Source: Latrodectus hesperus (lineage: Eukaryota; Arthropoda; Arachnida; Araneae; Theridiidae). From it: DNA of 64,000 nt. The DNA lies in NCBI GenBank assembly GCA_037975125.1, contig CM075857.1, positions 87,311,199 through 87,375,198 on the forward strand. Reading direction: 5' to 3'. Under the pieces are notes generated by a model. The model was not told where the DNA came from. It worked only from the letters and a program-made list of their open reading frames with translations, and did not search any database. The position numbers were made by a program, and so were the translations under genes. How positions within the stretch are numbered: the stretch's first letter is position 1; every line of letters begins with the position of its first letter. Of this stretch, positions 11,880-24,829 are shown piece after piece.

Positions 11880-12345
11880 CAAACCAGAAGCTTAAGGGAA
11901 CACTTCGCAACTTTATATCTCTGCTTCCGAAATATTCGATATCAGGTATCTTAAGCTTGTACTCAGATGTGATCCTCAGATATCTTGTCCCTCAGAGATG
12001 TTTCTCTGGCATTAGAAGCTTGTACAGTCAGAAATCCCTGGTTCACTTTACTTATTATACACTTTCCACCGGGCGAATAGTAATGATTAATTTAATTATA
12101 CATGAACGGGTCTTTCTTTCTGTTGCAGATTCGGCAAGGCGAAGTATACACTTTCGCAAGTAATTCCATCTGGTCTTGTGTGCTCACTGGTGCTTGAATA
12201 TAAAGACGAAGGGTAAAAGGGTGGTGCGATTGAAAGCGGAGAGTTTCCGGTCCTCCGGGCGAATATGTTATAGAGGTAAAGGAACATAATGTCCTTCCTG
12301 TTGTAGTTGCTTATGAAATTCAATGAGGCAAGTGGAAGGACACTG
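11880..12345. other. GC-raised unique island 3 with splice-like signals
   Basis: Non-repetitive, GC-raised. On the plus strand a strong acceptor-like TCTTTCTTTCTGTTGCAG ends at 12128, with an A-rich branch-point-like region upstream and a donor-like CAA/GTAATT at 12159/12160. These would define a 31-nt exon. Short open frames run on both strands (11957-12163 plus, 12096-12323 minus) but neither peptide is recognisable. It could be a microexon, a regulatory element or coincidence. Confidence 0.2.
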
Positions 12346-12430
12346 GGATGCCTTTTTTTATCTTAAAAGTTAATTTTCGTAGAGGTTGATTTCTATCAAT
12401 GAAAATTCTACTTAAAATTTTTCTTCGCAT

Positions 12431-12454
12431 GTAAATGTACATGTGTACATTTAC
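12431..12454. repeat. Perfect short hairpin
   Basis: GTAAATGTAC and its reverse complement GTACATTTAC flank a 4-nt ATGT. The surrounding AT-rich text at 12383-12445 is loosely repeated at 12660-12725 (both contain TCTATCAATRAAAATT), suggesting an old local duplication. Confidence 0.75.
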
Positions 12455-12721
12455 TCTGAAACTACCTTAGATAATGTTACTTTAAGTACGTTTTAATCTT
12501 AAGAAATGTGAATGGTAAAGTAAAAAGCAATGTCTCCGAAAATTGCTAGAAAAATCGTAAGGTTTGAATTTATGCAATAAGTTGAAAGTTAGCAATAATA
12601 AAGTTGTTGGAATTATCAATTCAGTTATTTATTTGAGTAAATTTTTAAAATTTTTTGTAAAGATTAATGTCTATCAATAAAAATTATATTAGAAAAAATT
12701 TACTTTCACGCATAAGTGTAC

Positions 12722-13175
<454 letters not shown>

Positions 13176-13188
13176 TTTCTATATATGA

Positions 13189-13231
13189 CATGCTATTCCA
13201 GGTAAGTTATTTACTACCTGGAATAACATGT
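13189..13231. repeat. Imperfect hairpin next to SINE B
   Basis: ACATGCTATTCCAGGTAAG is matched in reverse complement by TTACTACCTGGAATAACATGT, and the word ACCTGGAATAAC then repeats directly at about 13235-13247. It lies just past the SINE tail, in sequence that partly resembles the flank of the third family B copy. Confidence 0.65.
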
Positions 13232-13621
13232 AATAACCTGGAATAACCGATTCCAAGTAAGTTACAAAATAGAAAACTATGAATGAGATTAATTAGGAAA
13301 TAAAAATTCATATCCTTTTTGTGCAGTCACATTTTGAGATGTTTTAAGCAGTGAAAATATGTCGCACAATTTGGTAGTTAAAAATAACAAAGTTGGAAAT
13401 ATTAATTCGCGGGGTACTTTCTTTTGCTGGAAAATTTCATTGAATCAAGTTTGGCGATGTCTTCATAGAAGAAGAGGGACAATAATATCGAAACTAACAT
13501 TTGTGCTCGCTATTTACAAATATTAATATTTTTTTAAGTATATTTAAACACATTGCCGTTTATCATAATTTCATTTACATGTGTAATTTTTTTAAATATA
13601 TATAACACTGGAAAAAATAAC
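13232..13621. other. Spacer between two opposed SINEs
   Basis: AT-rich unique spacer. Words near 13385-13410 (AACAAAGTTGGAAATATTAA) loosely resemble 12598-12620, hinting at an older duplication around the SINE. Confidence 0.35.
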
Positions 13622-13948
13622 AGTGTTGTTGTGAATAATTGCTGCATATTGCTGTTGCACCTGCATGCTTCCCTGTACTTTACCCTGAGTTGGGTTCTAT
13701 CAGTTTGATGAGAGCAACCGAATGAGAGTCTTCGTACTTTAGAAGCAGGAACAAAGCAGAATACCCCCAATACTTAGCCTGCCACCTCCAAGGGTATCAT
13801 TTCACAGGGAGGACATTGCGACCATGACATATTTAACGTGCCACAGCCGTTATTAGTCAACACGATGGTTTTTCAATGAGGTAAGGATTCGAATTCACTA
13901 CATTCCGATAATGAGAACGACGACCTAATCAACCAGGCCACTGCTACT
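13622..13948 (-). mobile_element. tRNA-derived SINE (family B), copy 2
   Basis: Minus-strand copy of the family at 12891-13175. Reverse-complement reading gives the intact head GCAGTGGCCTGGTTGATTAG (A box) and GAATTCGAATCC (B box), then GGTCGCAATGTCCTCC, GTGAAATGATACCC, and a tail ending in CAACA units at the low-coordinate end. It is longer at the head than copy 1 and carries a small insertion in the tail region. No clear target duplication was found. Confidence 0.85.
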
Positions 13949-14024
13949 CTAATAATATCAGCGTAACAAAATTTGATGTAATTAGAGTATTCACTGATGT
14001 TGTCGTGACAAGCAAACTAATTGG
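13949..14024. other. Short spacer between SINEs
   Basis: About 75 bp of unique sequence between the family B copy and the next tRNA-headed element. Confidence 0.4.
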
Positions 14025-14285
14025 ATTCACAAAGACCTAGTTGTGAGGCAGCAGTCTTCAAAGCGAAGAGTATTGAGTTCGATCCCAGTCACTATTGAAC
14101 AATGATAAATGTATATTGCACTTCTGCATGAATATTTGTCATATGGGTGCTTGCGAGTTTTCCCTTGTAAGAAGCGAAAACGATCCGCAAACCATGAAAA
14201 TCTCTTCTCGATGGTAATTTATTATGCGGTAGACATTAAAAATCCATTAAACGGGCTTGCAATTTGAGGTTTTCTACTACACGAG
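14025..14285 (+). mobile_element. tRNA-headed SINE-like element (family D)
   Basis: A tRNA-like head around 14030-14098 has an A-box-like CCTAGTTGTGAGGCAG and a clear B box GAGTTCGATCCCAGTC (14074-14089). About 180 bp of non-tRNA body with raised GC follows. No CAA tail or target duplication was seen and no second copy exists in the window, so the ends and family are uncertain. Confidence 0.6.
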
Positions 14286-15221
14286 ATCAAAACATTAATT
14301 CTTTTATCGTGGTCCATATGAGTCAAATAATCTTTTATTATAGATATTTTTAAAATTGCTTAAAATGAATTGAGAATCAAAGAATTATTAATTTGAAAAT
14401 TTTGATAAATGTTAAGCAAATTTTCTTTTACTTACTAAATTAATTGATGTGAAATACAGTTAAAAACGAAAAAAAATTGTTTACTTCGCAATAAAACAGT
14501 TACTTTAATGATGACAGATCTGTATAATTTAACACAAAATATCCACATGATTCCAATTCAACCCTGTAACATTATTCAGCATTTTTATTTATTTCTAATC
14601 AATTTTTTATTAAAAAATATTATACTCATTATATATAAATATTATAATAGTTCATTATGACAAATATATTACTTTTTATGAATTAAATATGCTAATTTAT
14701 GTTTAGTATTAAATTTGTAATAAAAGAAATTTGTTTCTATATGCTTATTTCCCGCATTTATATTTCATAATAACATTGTTAATAATATTATTTGCGAAAT
14801 GAGTTTTCATTTGTTGGGTTGCATTACTTTTACAATTTTGTAATATAAATAACAATCATTTCGAAGGAAATCATTGATTATTAGCACAAATAAGATAAAG
14901 AGCTTTTTCTATTTAATTTCATTCATATAAAATTTATTCTTCTTCTGTTTATTTTTAATTTATTTCACACATAAATTGAACCTGCTATTTAATAAATATG
15001 AACTTCATTCATATATTAATAGATTAAAATATACACAAATTTTAAATATTCAGTTTTCTTACTTTCATTTCTTTAATGATTTATCCATAAAAAAAACAAA
15101 TACTGTGAAACTTGAGTCATAAAATAAATATTTTCTGTTGACATATAATCTAATCTATTTGTTATCCCTTATTACATAAAAAGATTAACACAAACATGAT
15201 TGTTTCATATTATAAAACAAG
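14286..15221. other. AT-rich stretch, no gene seen
   Basis: AT-rich DNA without gene-like signals, ending at the start of the 155-bp satellite array. Confidence 0.5.
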
Positions 15222-16290
15222 CGAAACGAGAGTATATTACAGATGATCAGTGGATTTACAATTATCATTCCTATAAATATCACATACATAAACCAAATCA
15301 TAAAATTAATTTGACATTTAAGCAGTTTATTCTGTTTTCTCTTGTTTACACTTATTATCAATCACTTAAAAAAGTGAAACGAGAGTATATTACAGATGAT
15401 CAGTGGATTTACAATAATCATTCCTATAAATATCACCATACATAAACCAAATCATAAAATTAATTTGACATTTAAGCAGTTTATTCTGTTTTCTCTTGTT
15501 TACACTTATTATCAATCACTTAAAAAAAGTGAAACGAGAGTATATTACAGATGATCAGTGGATTTACAATAATCATTCCTATAAATATCACCATACATAA
15601 ACCAAATCATAAAATTAATTTGACATTTAAGCAGTTTATTCTGTTTTCTCTTGTTTACACTTATTATCAATCACTTAAAAAAAGTGAAACGAGAGTATAT
15701 TACAGATGATCAGTGGATTTACAATAATCATTCCTATAAATATCACCATACATAAACCAAATCATAAAATTAATTTGACATTTAAGCAGTTTATTCTGTT
15801 TTCTCTTGTTTACACTTATTATCAATCACTTAAAAAAGTGAAACGAGAGTATATTACAGATGATCAGTGGATTTACAATAATCATTCCTATAAATATCAC
15901 CATACATAAACCAAATCATAAAATTAATTTGACATTTAAGCAGTTTATTCTGTTTTCTCTTGTTTACACTTATTATCAATCACTTAAAAAAAGTGAAACG
16001 AGAGTATATTACAGATGATCAGTGGATTTACAATAATCATTCCTATAAATATCACCATACATAAACCAAATCATAAAATTAATTTGACATTTAAGCAGTT
16101 TATTCTGTTTTCTCTTGTTTACACTTATTATCAATCACTTAAAAAAAGTGAAACGAGAGTATATTACAGATGATCAGTGGATTTACAATAATCATTCCTA
16201 TAAATATCACCATACATAAACCAAATTATAAAATTAATTTGACATTTAAGCAGTTTATTCTGTTTTCTCATGTTTACACTTATTAGCAAT
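15222..16290. repeat. 155-bp satellite array, seven units
   Basis: Units begin GAAACGAGAGTATATTACAG at 15222, 15376, 15531, 15686, 15840, 15995 and 16150 (periods 154-155). They are nearly identical; most length variation is in one poly-A run, and the outermost units carry the few substitutions. This pattern means recent amplification with older edges. Frames crossing it (15200-15445, 15706-15909) exist only because each unit is open in one phase for a while; they are not genes. Confidence 0.97.
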
Positions 16291-16735
16291 AAAAGTTGTT
16301 ATGATGACAAACTCATTTTCAACTATTTGAATTATCCTTATACTAATGCATTTATTATCAATCAGTCAAGTACCTGCAATAAAAGTTGTTATGATGACAA
16401 ACTCATTTTCAACTATTTGAATTATCCTTATACTAATGCATTTATTATCAATCAGTCAAGTACCTGCAATAAAAGTTGTTATGATGACAAACTCATTTTC
16501 AACTATTTGAATTATACTTATACTAATGCATTTATTATCAATCAGACAATTACCTGCAATAAAAGTTGTTATGATGACAAACTTATTTTCAGCTATTTGA
16601 ATTATCCTTTTATTAATACATTTATTATCAATCAGACAAGTACCTGCAATAAAAGTTGATATGATGACAAATTCATTTTCAACTATTTAAATTTTTCTTA
16701 TATTAAAATATTCATTTATCAAATCTTCTATACTG
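16291..16735. repeat. 90-bp satellite array, four units plus a degraded fifth
   Basis: Units begin AAAAGTTGTTATGATGACAA at 16291, 16381, 16471 and 16561, with a fifth from 16651 that decays. The period is exactly 90 bp, a multiple of three, so a 129-codon frame with a 30-residue repeat stays open from 16270 to 16659. Differences between units mostly change the encoded residue, which argues against selection on a protein. The fifth unit has a stop. Treated as a satellite. Confidence 0.95.
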
Positions 16736-17289
16736 AAGAAGTAAAAACCTGAAAGCATATGCTTTATAATCACAATTATACATACTAGAAAATTCTATAG
16801 ATATAGATATATAAGATGTCTTTTAATTATTACTTAGTAAAATTATTAATAACTTAATCTTTTTTTTGAACAAGATGCGATAGTGTTAAAGTTAATAATT
16901 TTTTACAATTCAAGCATAACTATAATTAGTTGATAGAAATATCTTACCCAAATGCTAACTATACATTCGTTAGACGAATGTATTGTTTAGCATTTACCAG
17001 TAAAGTGATTTAAAAAATTTTAATAAGCTTATATCAATTTAAATTTTATTAAATGTTCCAATGATTATATTTGAAATTCAGAAATATATCTAGTTTCTAC
17101 TAGAAATATATTTTGTCAGAGATTTTAAAATTCTTTCGCTCTAGAGCATATTACAACATGATGGAATTCCTTAGACACGAATAAAAGGATTTGTTTCCAA
17201 TTTGATCGTATTAGGCAATTTAACTCCAGAAATTATTTACAAGTCAATCTTAAATCACTTATCTCAAGCAACAAAATATTTCTCTTCTT
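16736..17289. other. AT-rich stretch with one hairpin
   Basis: AT-rich DNA. The one structure is an imperfect hairpin at 16950-16995: AATGCTAACTATACATTCGT pairs with ACGAATGTATTGTTTAGCATT around a 3-nt TAG loop (inner 10 bp perfect). Confidence 0.6.
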
Positions 17290-18000
17290 TCAAAAGTTCT
17301 GAATTTCGTTGCAAAGAACGAAAAATTGACTTCGAACGTGAACTATGAGGAAAAACACATTTGTAGAGTGAATGTTTTCCCTTTTGTCCCTAAATTACAT
17401 GTCGGATTCTCTGGCCTTTTATTGATTTCGGATACTGCGCATTTCCAACTGTACATCCACACGTCGATCAAGGGCCCGAGGATGGACTTATGTGGTACCA
17501 AAGAACGTCGATTGCCTGCTATAGCAGCCAATGAAAATCCGAGGCGAAATCTCGGTCGATAAAGGCGTCGAAGGCGACATGGACCGAATATATTCGTTTC
17601 CTCTCTCTCTCTCTCTTGCTTTCCAGCCCGAAATTGAGCGAATTACTCTTCTTCTCACAGATTCTGAGATAGAATAAAGAATATGGAATAAAACGAATAA
17701 AAGGAGCGATGCAAGTCCCGAACTTAATTGGGAAAAGAAGGGAGGAGGTGATTTGGGTTGAGGAGAGAAAATTGAGTTTGTGTCTTGGAGAGAAGAATTT
17801 TATTGTTTTAGCGAAGAAAACCTTTCTTTTGAAGAGGTAATTGGTAAAAAGAAAGAATCGCTAATCGTCAATTGTGGATGATTAGTTGTTCTTCAAGACA
17901 ATTCCGGGAGATAATTCGGGAAATTAATAATTTTCCGTGTTTGTGACGATTGGAGAATGGGGTTGTTTCAATTCCCCGGGGGAGATGCGCATTAGAGAAG
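17290..18000. other. GC-raised unique island 4
   Basis: About 700 bp, non-repetitive and GC-raised. It includes a CT-rich pyrimidine tract ending TTGCTTTCCAG at 17626, a strong acceptor-like site on the plus strand, and a second TTCTTCTCACAG near 17661. A 78-codon plus frame (17326-17562) and a 62-codon minus frame overlap and have no recognisable motif. The segment could be a conserved regulatory element or part of a non-coding transcript. No gene is claimed. Confidence 0.25.
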
Positions 18001-18849
18001 ATTTAGAATTGTAACGTTCTTATTGTTTTCAGCATTAAACATGTTAATATGAAACTAATTTAATTTAAATTTAAATACATTTTATTAAGGCAATAGCTTT
18101 ATTTTACTATTCAGAAGCATTCTAATTAAATAAATAAATAAATCAAAATCTTCGCTATTCTTTAAGATCTCATTCATGGAATTGTTTGTTTTTGGCTATT
18201 CAATCGAAAGTATTTAATATTTAAATATAATTCAATGAACTTAATTTATATTTATTTGTTAGTGTAAATTATTATTTTAAAGGACTGGGATAGTTATTAT
18301 CAAGTATTTATGTAGAAAAATAAGCCAAATCATTGAAACAGTTATGTATGTTGTTTCTATTTTCAGCACTCCATAATTCTGATTAATATGAACATATTGT
18401 GATAAATATTATTTCATTAGAATAGGTATATTTCATTAATAAAATATAATTAGATATTAAGCTACCTGATTTACTTGAAATTTAATTAAAAAAATAAGAA
18501 TCGATATTTATATAATGAATAAATTTTATTTAAACACTATTTTTGCCATTATAACATAATGAAACCAATTTTCTTTTTGTAAGCAATACGAAAAGGTAAC
18601 CATCTAACAAGTGGGAAGAAATATGCTTCTAGAGTCTTTTGCAAATAAAATGATCTTGTTTCATAATATAAAAAAGTTTTGTTCCATATGTTCGATGATT
18701 TATTAGGAACAAATTTTCTAAATAATAATAAACATAAAATATTTACCGTAAGATTCATTTCAAAATTAATAAATTTGTGTGTATAAAGTTGCTTATGCAT
18801 TTAGCTATTTTTATGGTGAAAAATTTAGAACGAAAGAAAAGATGTAATG
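18001..18849. other. AT-rich stretch, no gene seen
   Basis: AT-rich DNA. An 83-codon minus frame (18549-18800) has no family motif and is taken as chance. Confidence 0.45.
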
Positions 18850-19809
<960 letters not shown>

Positions 19810-20060
19810 GTATTTATATATCATGATCGCATGACACGCGTTCAGGTTTCTTTTCTTCGAAAAAATACGTTTCCTTCAACTTTCTATCAGCTGATTTAAA
19901 GCGTTCAGGATCAAGCGAATTGTTGACATAAAATCTCCGGAGAATGTTGAACGTATCTCGGGAGCAGAGAGCGTCAGATTACCGCGTAGATCTGCCGTTC
20001 TTTTTCTGAGTATCGCCGTTTTGAGTTGTCTGTAAAGCAAGCGGCATCATACTTTAAAAT
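19810..20060. other. GC-raised unique island 5
   Basis: About 250 bp of unique sequence with many CG dinucleotides (for example GACACGCG, TACCGCGTAG). No frame, splice pair or repeat is recognisable. Candidate conserved non-coding element. Confidence 0.25.
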
Positions 20061-21309
20061 TGCTTAAATCAAAGTAAAAAACATAAATGAAAAAGACATA
20101 TGAAGCAATTTATTATAAAAAAGGTTGCGAAATATAAGAAATAAAGTTGCATCTGTTTTCTCTGTAATCAAATTTTGTTAAGGGGCCATTTTTTATATGA
20201 ATAGAAAGCAAAGTGAATGCAAATGTAAATAAAAATAATTGCAGTTAATATCGTGTTTAAAATTCAAAAGTAAGTTTTTTGTGTTAGTATATAATTTTAC
20301 TAACGAATAGTTTCAATTAATCAAATACAAATTTACGTAAACTACTTTAAAGTGTAATACTAACTTCTTTTTATTGATTTAAGATGTCACTATAACTATA
20401 GAAACTTTATTTTTAATTTGCACTAGATTAATTTTAAAATCTACTTCAATAAATGTCCTCATTTATTTGAGATCTCAGTTCGAATGTAATATATTTTTAT
20501 ATTAACTAAAATATTATTTACTTGTGAATGTATAGAAGGATTAATCTTCGAATATTAAAAATATAATATTTAAGTAAAAATTTCTACAGTAATAAAAAAG
20601 TAAAATATAATAAATAAAATAATATGCATAGTATATACTATTTTATATATATATTCATAAGTAAAATAATATATTCTTTATGAAGAAAAGTTCTACATTT
20701 ATTTTTAACTATTGTTGATGCAAAAACCATATTTTATTTTCTATAAAATAAAATATGGTTTTTGCATCAACAATAGTTGAAAATTTTTTTGTTCATTAAG
20801 TTGTCTTTTATTATCATTGAATTGCAAATATTTCATAACAATTTAATTATTTTTTAAATTTTCATTGATAAGTGTGCTGATGTTTTTGCATTTATTATAT
20901 TATCAATTTCATAAAATTATAAGAAATTTGAAAACTATGTTTATACACATCACTCATGGTTTAAGAATTTCTAATATGTTATTTAAATTTTGTTTGATCT
21001 AGAATAACTGATTAGAAATTTATATTTGCACACAGTATATAAATATTTAAAAAGAAAATATAATAATCAATTAATTTTAAACGACCGCAAATTGATATAA
21101 CAATAATCCAAGCAATTTATTGCTTAACCAATATTACATAATTTGTTAATATTTTTTAACGCTTGCGATAGATTTTAATTAAATGAGAAATAATTCTTCA
21201 CAGGGTTATTCATTATAGTTTATTATGAAGCTTATGAAAATTAAAAAATAATTTTTTATTTAGTTTAAAAAAATTGTTAAATCCAGACATTATTTGACAT
21301 TATTTCAAA
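20061..21309. other. AT-rich stretch around the hairpin
   Basis: Apart from the perfect hairpin at 20707-20778, this stretch holds no gene or recognisable repeat. Confidence 0.45.
20707..20778. repeat. Perfect 34-bp hairpin, 4-nt loop
   Basis: The left arm 20707-20740 (starts AACTATTGTTGATGC, ends TATTTTATTTT) is matched base for base by the right arm 20745-20778, with loop CTAT. The match continues imperfectly outward into A/T runs. There is no transposon-like terminus or clear target duplication. Could be a pre-miRNA-like hairpin, a templated inversion, or a tiny foldback element. Confidence 0.93.
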
Positions 21310-21600
21310 TAATGACCCCCAATAGGAAAGGTGAATCAAACTTTCATACGAGAATTGTGATTAGAGAAAGTAACGTTATTTTCTATTTTTCTGACAGCAA
21401 CTATTTACCTGGCTTTCTACAAAGGGTTGATTTTAATTACGAAATGAGATATCAGGTACAGAAAGGGTGAAAACAAATCCAATGAGGAGAAGAACACCTG
21501 AAAATTCCCTAAGAAATATTAAAGTCGGAACTTATTTTATCCGGGTTAATGTATTTGCGATCGGTGCCGTATTGGGAAAATCGTAAAGTGGATTGCAGAA
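21310..21600. other. GC-raised unique island 6
   Basis: About 290 bp of unique sequence with an acceptor-like TTTTTCTGACAG near 21400. No protein or RNA family recognised. Candidate conserved non-coding element. Confidence 0.2.
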
Positions 21601-23156
21601 AAAAATAAAAAATAATAAAATAAAATTTTTTGAAAAAAAAATTTAAAAATTATTTATTAAGAATAAACAAAATGACATTATGAATTTTTTTTATAAAAAA
21701 TTACCTTGTGGGAGTGTAGAAAGAAAGAATATGTCGTACATATTTTTTCTCAGTCCCTAGAAATTACTCATAAATAACAATTTCAAAACGGAAGAAATAA
21801 ACATATGCCACCATTCTTGAAATGAACATAGTTACGGAATAGTATATATGAAGGTATAATCATATTTATAGTGCATTTAAATTTGTAATAATTATGATTT
21901 AAACAAGTTACAAATGTTTACAAAATATCTCATGCCAGAAACCTGACTTAATTTTTTTTTCCATTCCGTGCTGGCATTCTCAGTTCTTCTACGGACAAAA
22001 ATTAGACGGTGACACAGAACTAAAATTTTATTTATATAAATTTCTAATAAACAAATCATTTCGGTAAGATTATTAAGACTTATAAGCGACATTTATAATT
22101 ATATATTTTTAATAAATGGCTTAACATACATATAATGAATTATTTTTGATGTAACTGTGAATTCCTTTCATTTTAAATCAAATGCATATTACTTAAAATA
22201 CACGATTTAAGATTATCAAGTTTTCTAATTACATATTTCTTCAGCAAATTGCTGCAAAAATCAATTCAAAAAATAAAACTGAAAAAAAATGCAACATGTA
22301 TTTGCGATACAAATTGTGCTACAACTGACAATAAAATGCATGTTATATGCATGTAATTTTGAGTTTTACATTTAGGAAAAAAATATTTCTAAAAACATGT
22401 TTTATTTAATAGAGAATAAATCCTAAATATTTAATTATTTCATTCTGAGCATGAATTCAAAAAAACTTTTTAAACTTGTTAATCTGCCCAAACTATTGAT
22501 TTTTTACTTTGAAACAAAAAAATAATTTTAAATCATTATTATATTGAAAAAAGTTCCTTTAAATTTTAGTATTGTAAAGATTTATTTTAATTATAGTAAT
22601 AATTATCTTTTAATATATATAAGCATAATTTACAAATTCCTTGCCTTGTTGATGGAACTCTTTATTTCATTCAGAAAATTCTCTTTAATTTTTTTCTCAG
22701 TTATGTATTAAAACAACTTAACAAATGATTTTGAAATTACTTAAGAAAAAATGCAACCAATTAGATTGCTAAAAAAATCTGTAAAATTGAAAAAATGAGT
22801 GAAAACATGTGACCAAGGAAATGTGAATGTATTTAATAAAATTCTGTTTTTGACAATATTCTGTTATGATGTTGATGTAAAACCACACACAAAAGATAAT
22901 TATTTAAATAATTTTTAGTATAATGAACACTTTGTTTTAAATTAACTGTTCTTTTATATTTATACCAGTTAAAACATTTTCTGTAAAAAATTGAAAAATT
23001 TTTTAAACAAAAGTTATAAAAAATCGAAGCAAAGAAAAAAGCAGTTGGTTTCGATTTCTAAAATCCTCATCTTTTTTGTGACAAGATTTGTTAAGATTAA
23101 CGCATACAAAATTTCAAATTTTCATTCATATTTTTTCATTTCACATTTCAACATTA
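21601..23156. other. AT-rich stretch, no gene seen
   Basis: AT-rich DNA. Short frames at 21892-22092 (minus) and from 22991 (plus) lack any motif. Confidence 0.45.

Positions 23157-23223
<67 letters not shown>
23157..23223. repeat. (TC)n-(TA)n compound microsatellite
   Basis: About 12 TC units passing directly into about 21 TA units. Confidence 0.95.
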
Positions 23224-23227
<4 letters not shown>

Positions 23228-23825
23228 GGAGAGATAGTAAGAGGGGAGAATTTCATATCAATGTTAAAATTTACATTTTATAAAATGTAATACTTCGAAA
23301 ATATTTGGTTTTTTACAAACTAATTTTTGTATAATGTTTCTGTATACATTTAAACACTACATTTTTTAAATTTTAAAATTATTTTCAAAATTAAAAGTTT
23401 ATAAGAAAAACTAAACTATTTTTCAGTATTAAATAAGAAATGTTTACGATCTGAAAGTATTTATTCATATATTTTAATATTAAATATAAAATAATATCGC
23501 ATCAATTTGAGAGGAGACGTTAATTTTTTTCAAATTAAAACAATCAAAACAAAGTATATTCTGCATTTGATCATTAAGATACTTATTCTTAAATCAAACT
23601 TATAATTATTGAGAAAGAAAGTATATAAGCTCAGAAAGAATTTCTCCTAAATGTAATTAAATCCAAATTTTTGACGTTCCAGAAAAAGTTAGCAAATGAG
23701 ACTAATTATAGATCTAAAAAGAAGAAGAAAATCTTCTGAGCGTTAAACTATCGATAAAAAAAAGTTTGCTCTTCCAGAATTAAAGAGAAAAATTTGTTTT
23801 GAACATGTTGAGTTTCTTACATCAC
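23224..23825. other. AT-rich stretch, no gene seen
   Basis: No supportable feature. Confidence 0.45.
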
Positions 23826-24010
23826 TGTCAGATTTTAAAGTAGGATTGTCTATATCACCATAGCAACAGGTGTGGTCCATCCTATCAAGAAAGGTAGGGA
23901 TGAGAGACAGTTGATCGATTACTGGCCTCCTATTGGTTGGAGTAATTTCGCGTATCGAGTGTTAATTCTGACTTCTACTAAGCAGCGAAACACGTGCAGT
24001 TCTTTGTGTT
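23826..24010. promoter_or_regulatory. Candidate regulatory island: RFX X-box, CCAAT, E-boxes
   Basis: A GC-raised island. ATCACCATAGCAAC at 23854-23867 fits the 14-bp RFX X-box consensus (RYYNCCATRGNAAC), followed by an E-box CAGGTG, an inverted CCAAT (ATTGGT, 23932-23937) and a CACGTG E-box at 23991-23996. RFX sites paired with CCAAT (Y) boxes are a known promoter arrangement for ciliary genes. No gene is evident within reach on either strand, so this is a motif-based suggestion only. Confidence 0.35.
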
Positions 24011-24544
24011 AGTAATCAAGAATGCGGTATTACGGCTCACTAAATTCCGTTATTTTAATCCTTATTTAATTAAATTGTGTTTCTTTTTTAATTCCAAATA
24101 CATTCTTCTTTCATGTTTCATTTCTATGTGTGTCTGCTTTTGGAAAAAGAATCCTCATAAAATTGATTGTATTATTTTATTATGCTAATCTTTTCAAGTA
24201 TGATTGATAGTTTTACACTTGTTTTTATAATTACTTTTGGTTACTAAGTGATATTTTGCAGTTTGTGGAAAAAAATTTACAATGAATCAAATTGCATGAA
24301 ATGGCATAAAAATTTTTAGTGCTTTTATTACACATGGCTATTTTATATCAAACGGCATTTTAAATTAGTTTAAATGTTTAAAATATTTTACACACAAACA
24401 TTTAATATCTTGTATAAGTTTTTTTTAAAATCATTTATTGCATATGTTTTTGAGTGATTACAGTAAATGAAATATATTTTCAAAGTTTTTAAGAATTATA
24501 CTATAAATATTTTGAAGTTGGTTCATTAAAATAGTATTCTGTAC
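24011..24544. other. AT-rich stretch, no gene seen
   Basis: A 64-codon plus frame at 23994-24188 overlaps the start but has no motif. Nothing else is recognisable. Confidence 0.4.
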
Positions 24545-24720
24545 AAGTTGTTGTTGTTACTAATCCTTCATAACCTAAAAAAAGCTAGATCTGGTCCATG
24601 TATTCTAGCAAAGTCAGTTATTAGAAGCACAGATGACATTAGGTCCTTTAAACTAAGATCCAGACAGATTAAAGTATTTAATGAGAAATCTGCTACTGTT
24701 TACTTTAAAATAGATTTTTA
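24545..24720 (-). mobile_element. Possible SINE tail remnant
   Basis: Read on the minus strand, this ends in GTAACAACAACAACTTG, like the CAA tails of SINE families A and B. Words upstream (GTGCTTCTAATAACTGACTT) loosely recall the family B body. It could instead be the 3' end of the neighbouring hAT relic. Weak. Confidence 0.25.
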
Positions 24721-24829
24721 ATAGAAGATTCATGTTTTGTATTCATTAATTTATTGCATTTCGCAGTTTATTCCATGTCAGGTCTATTTCTATTAGAAGA
24801 CTTTAAAGTTCATTGAAGAAAACAATTTT

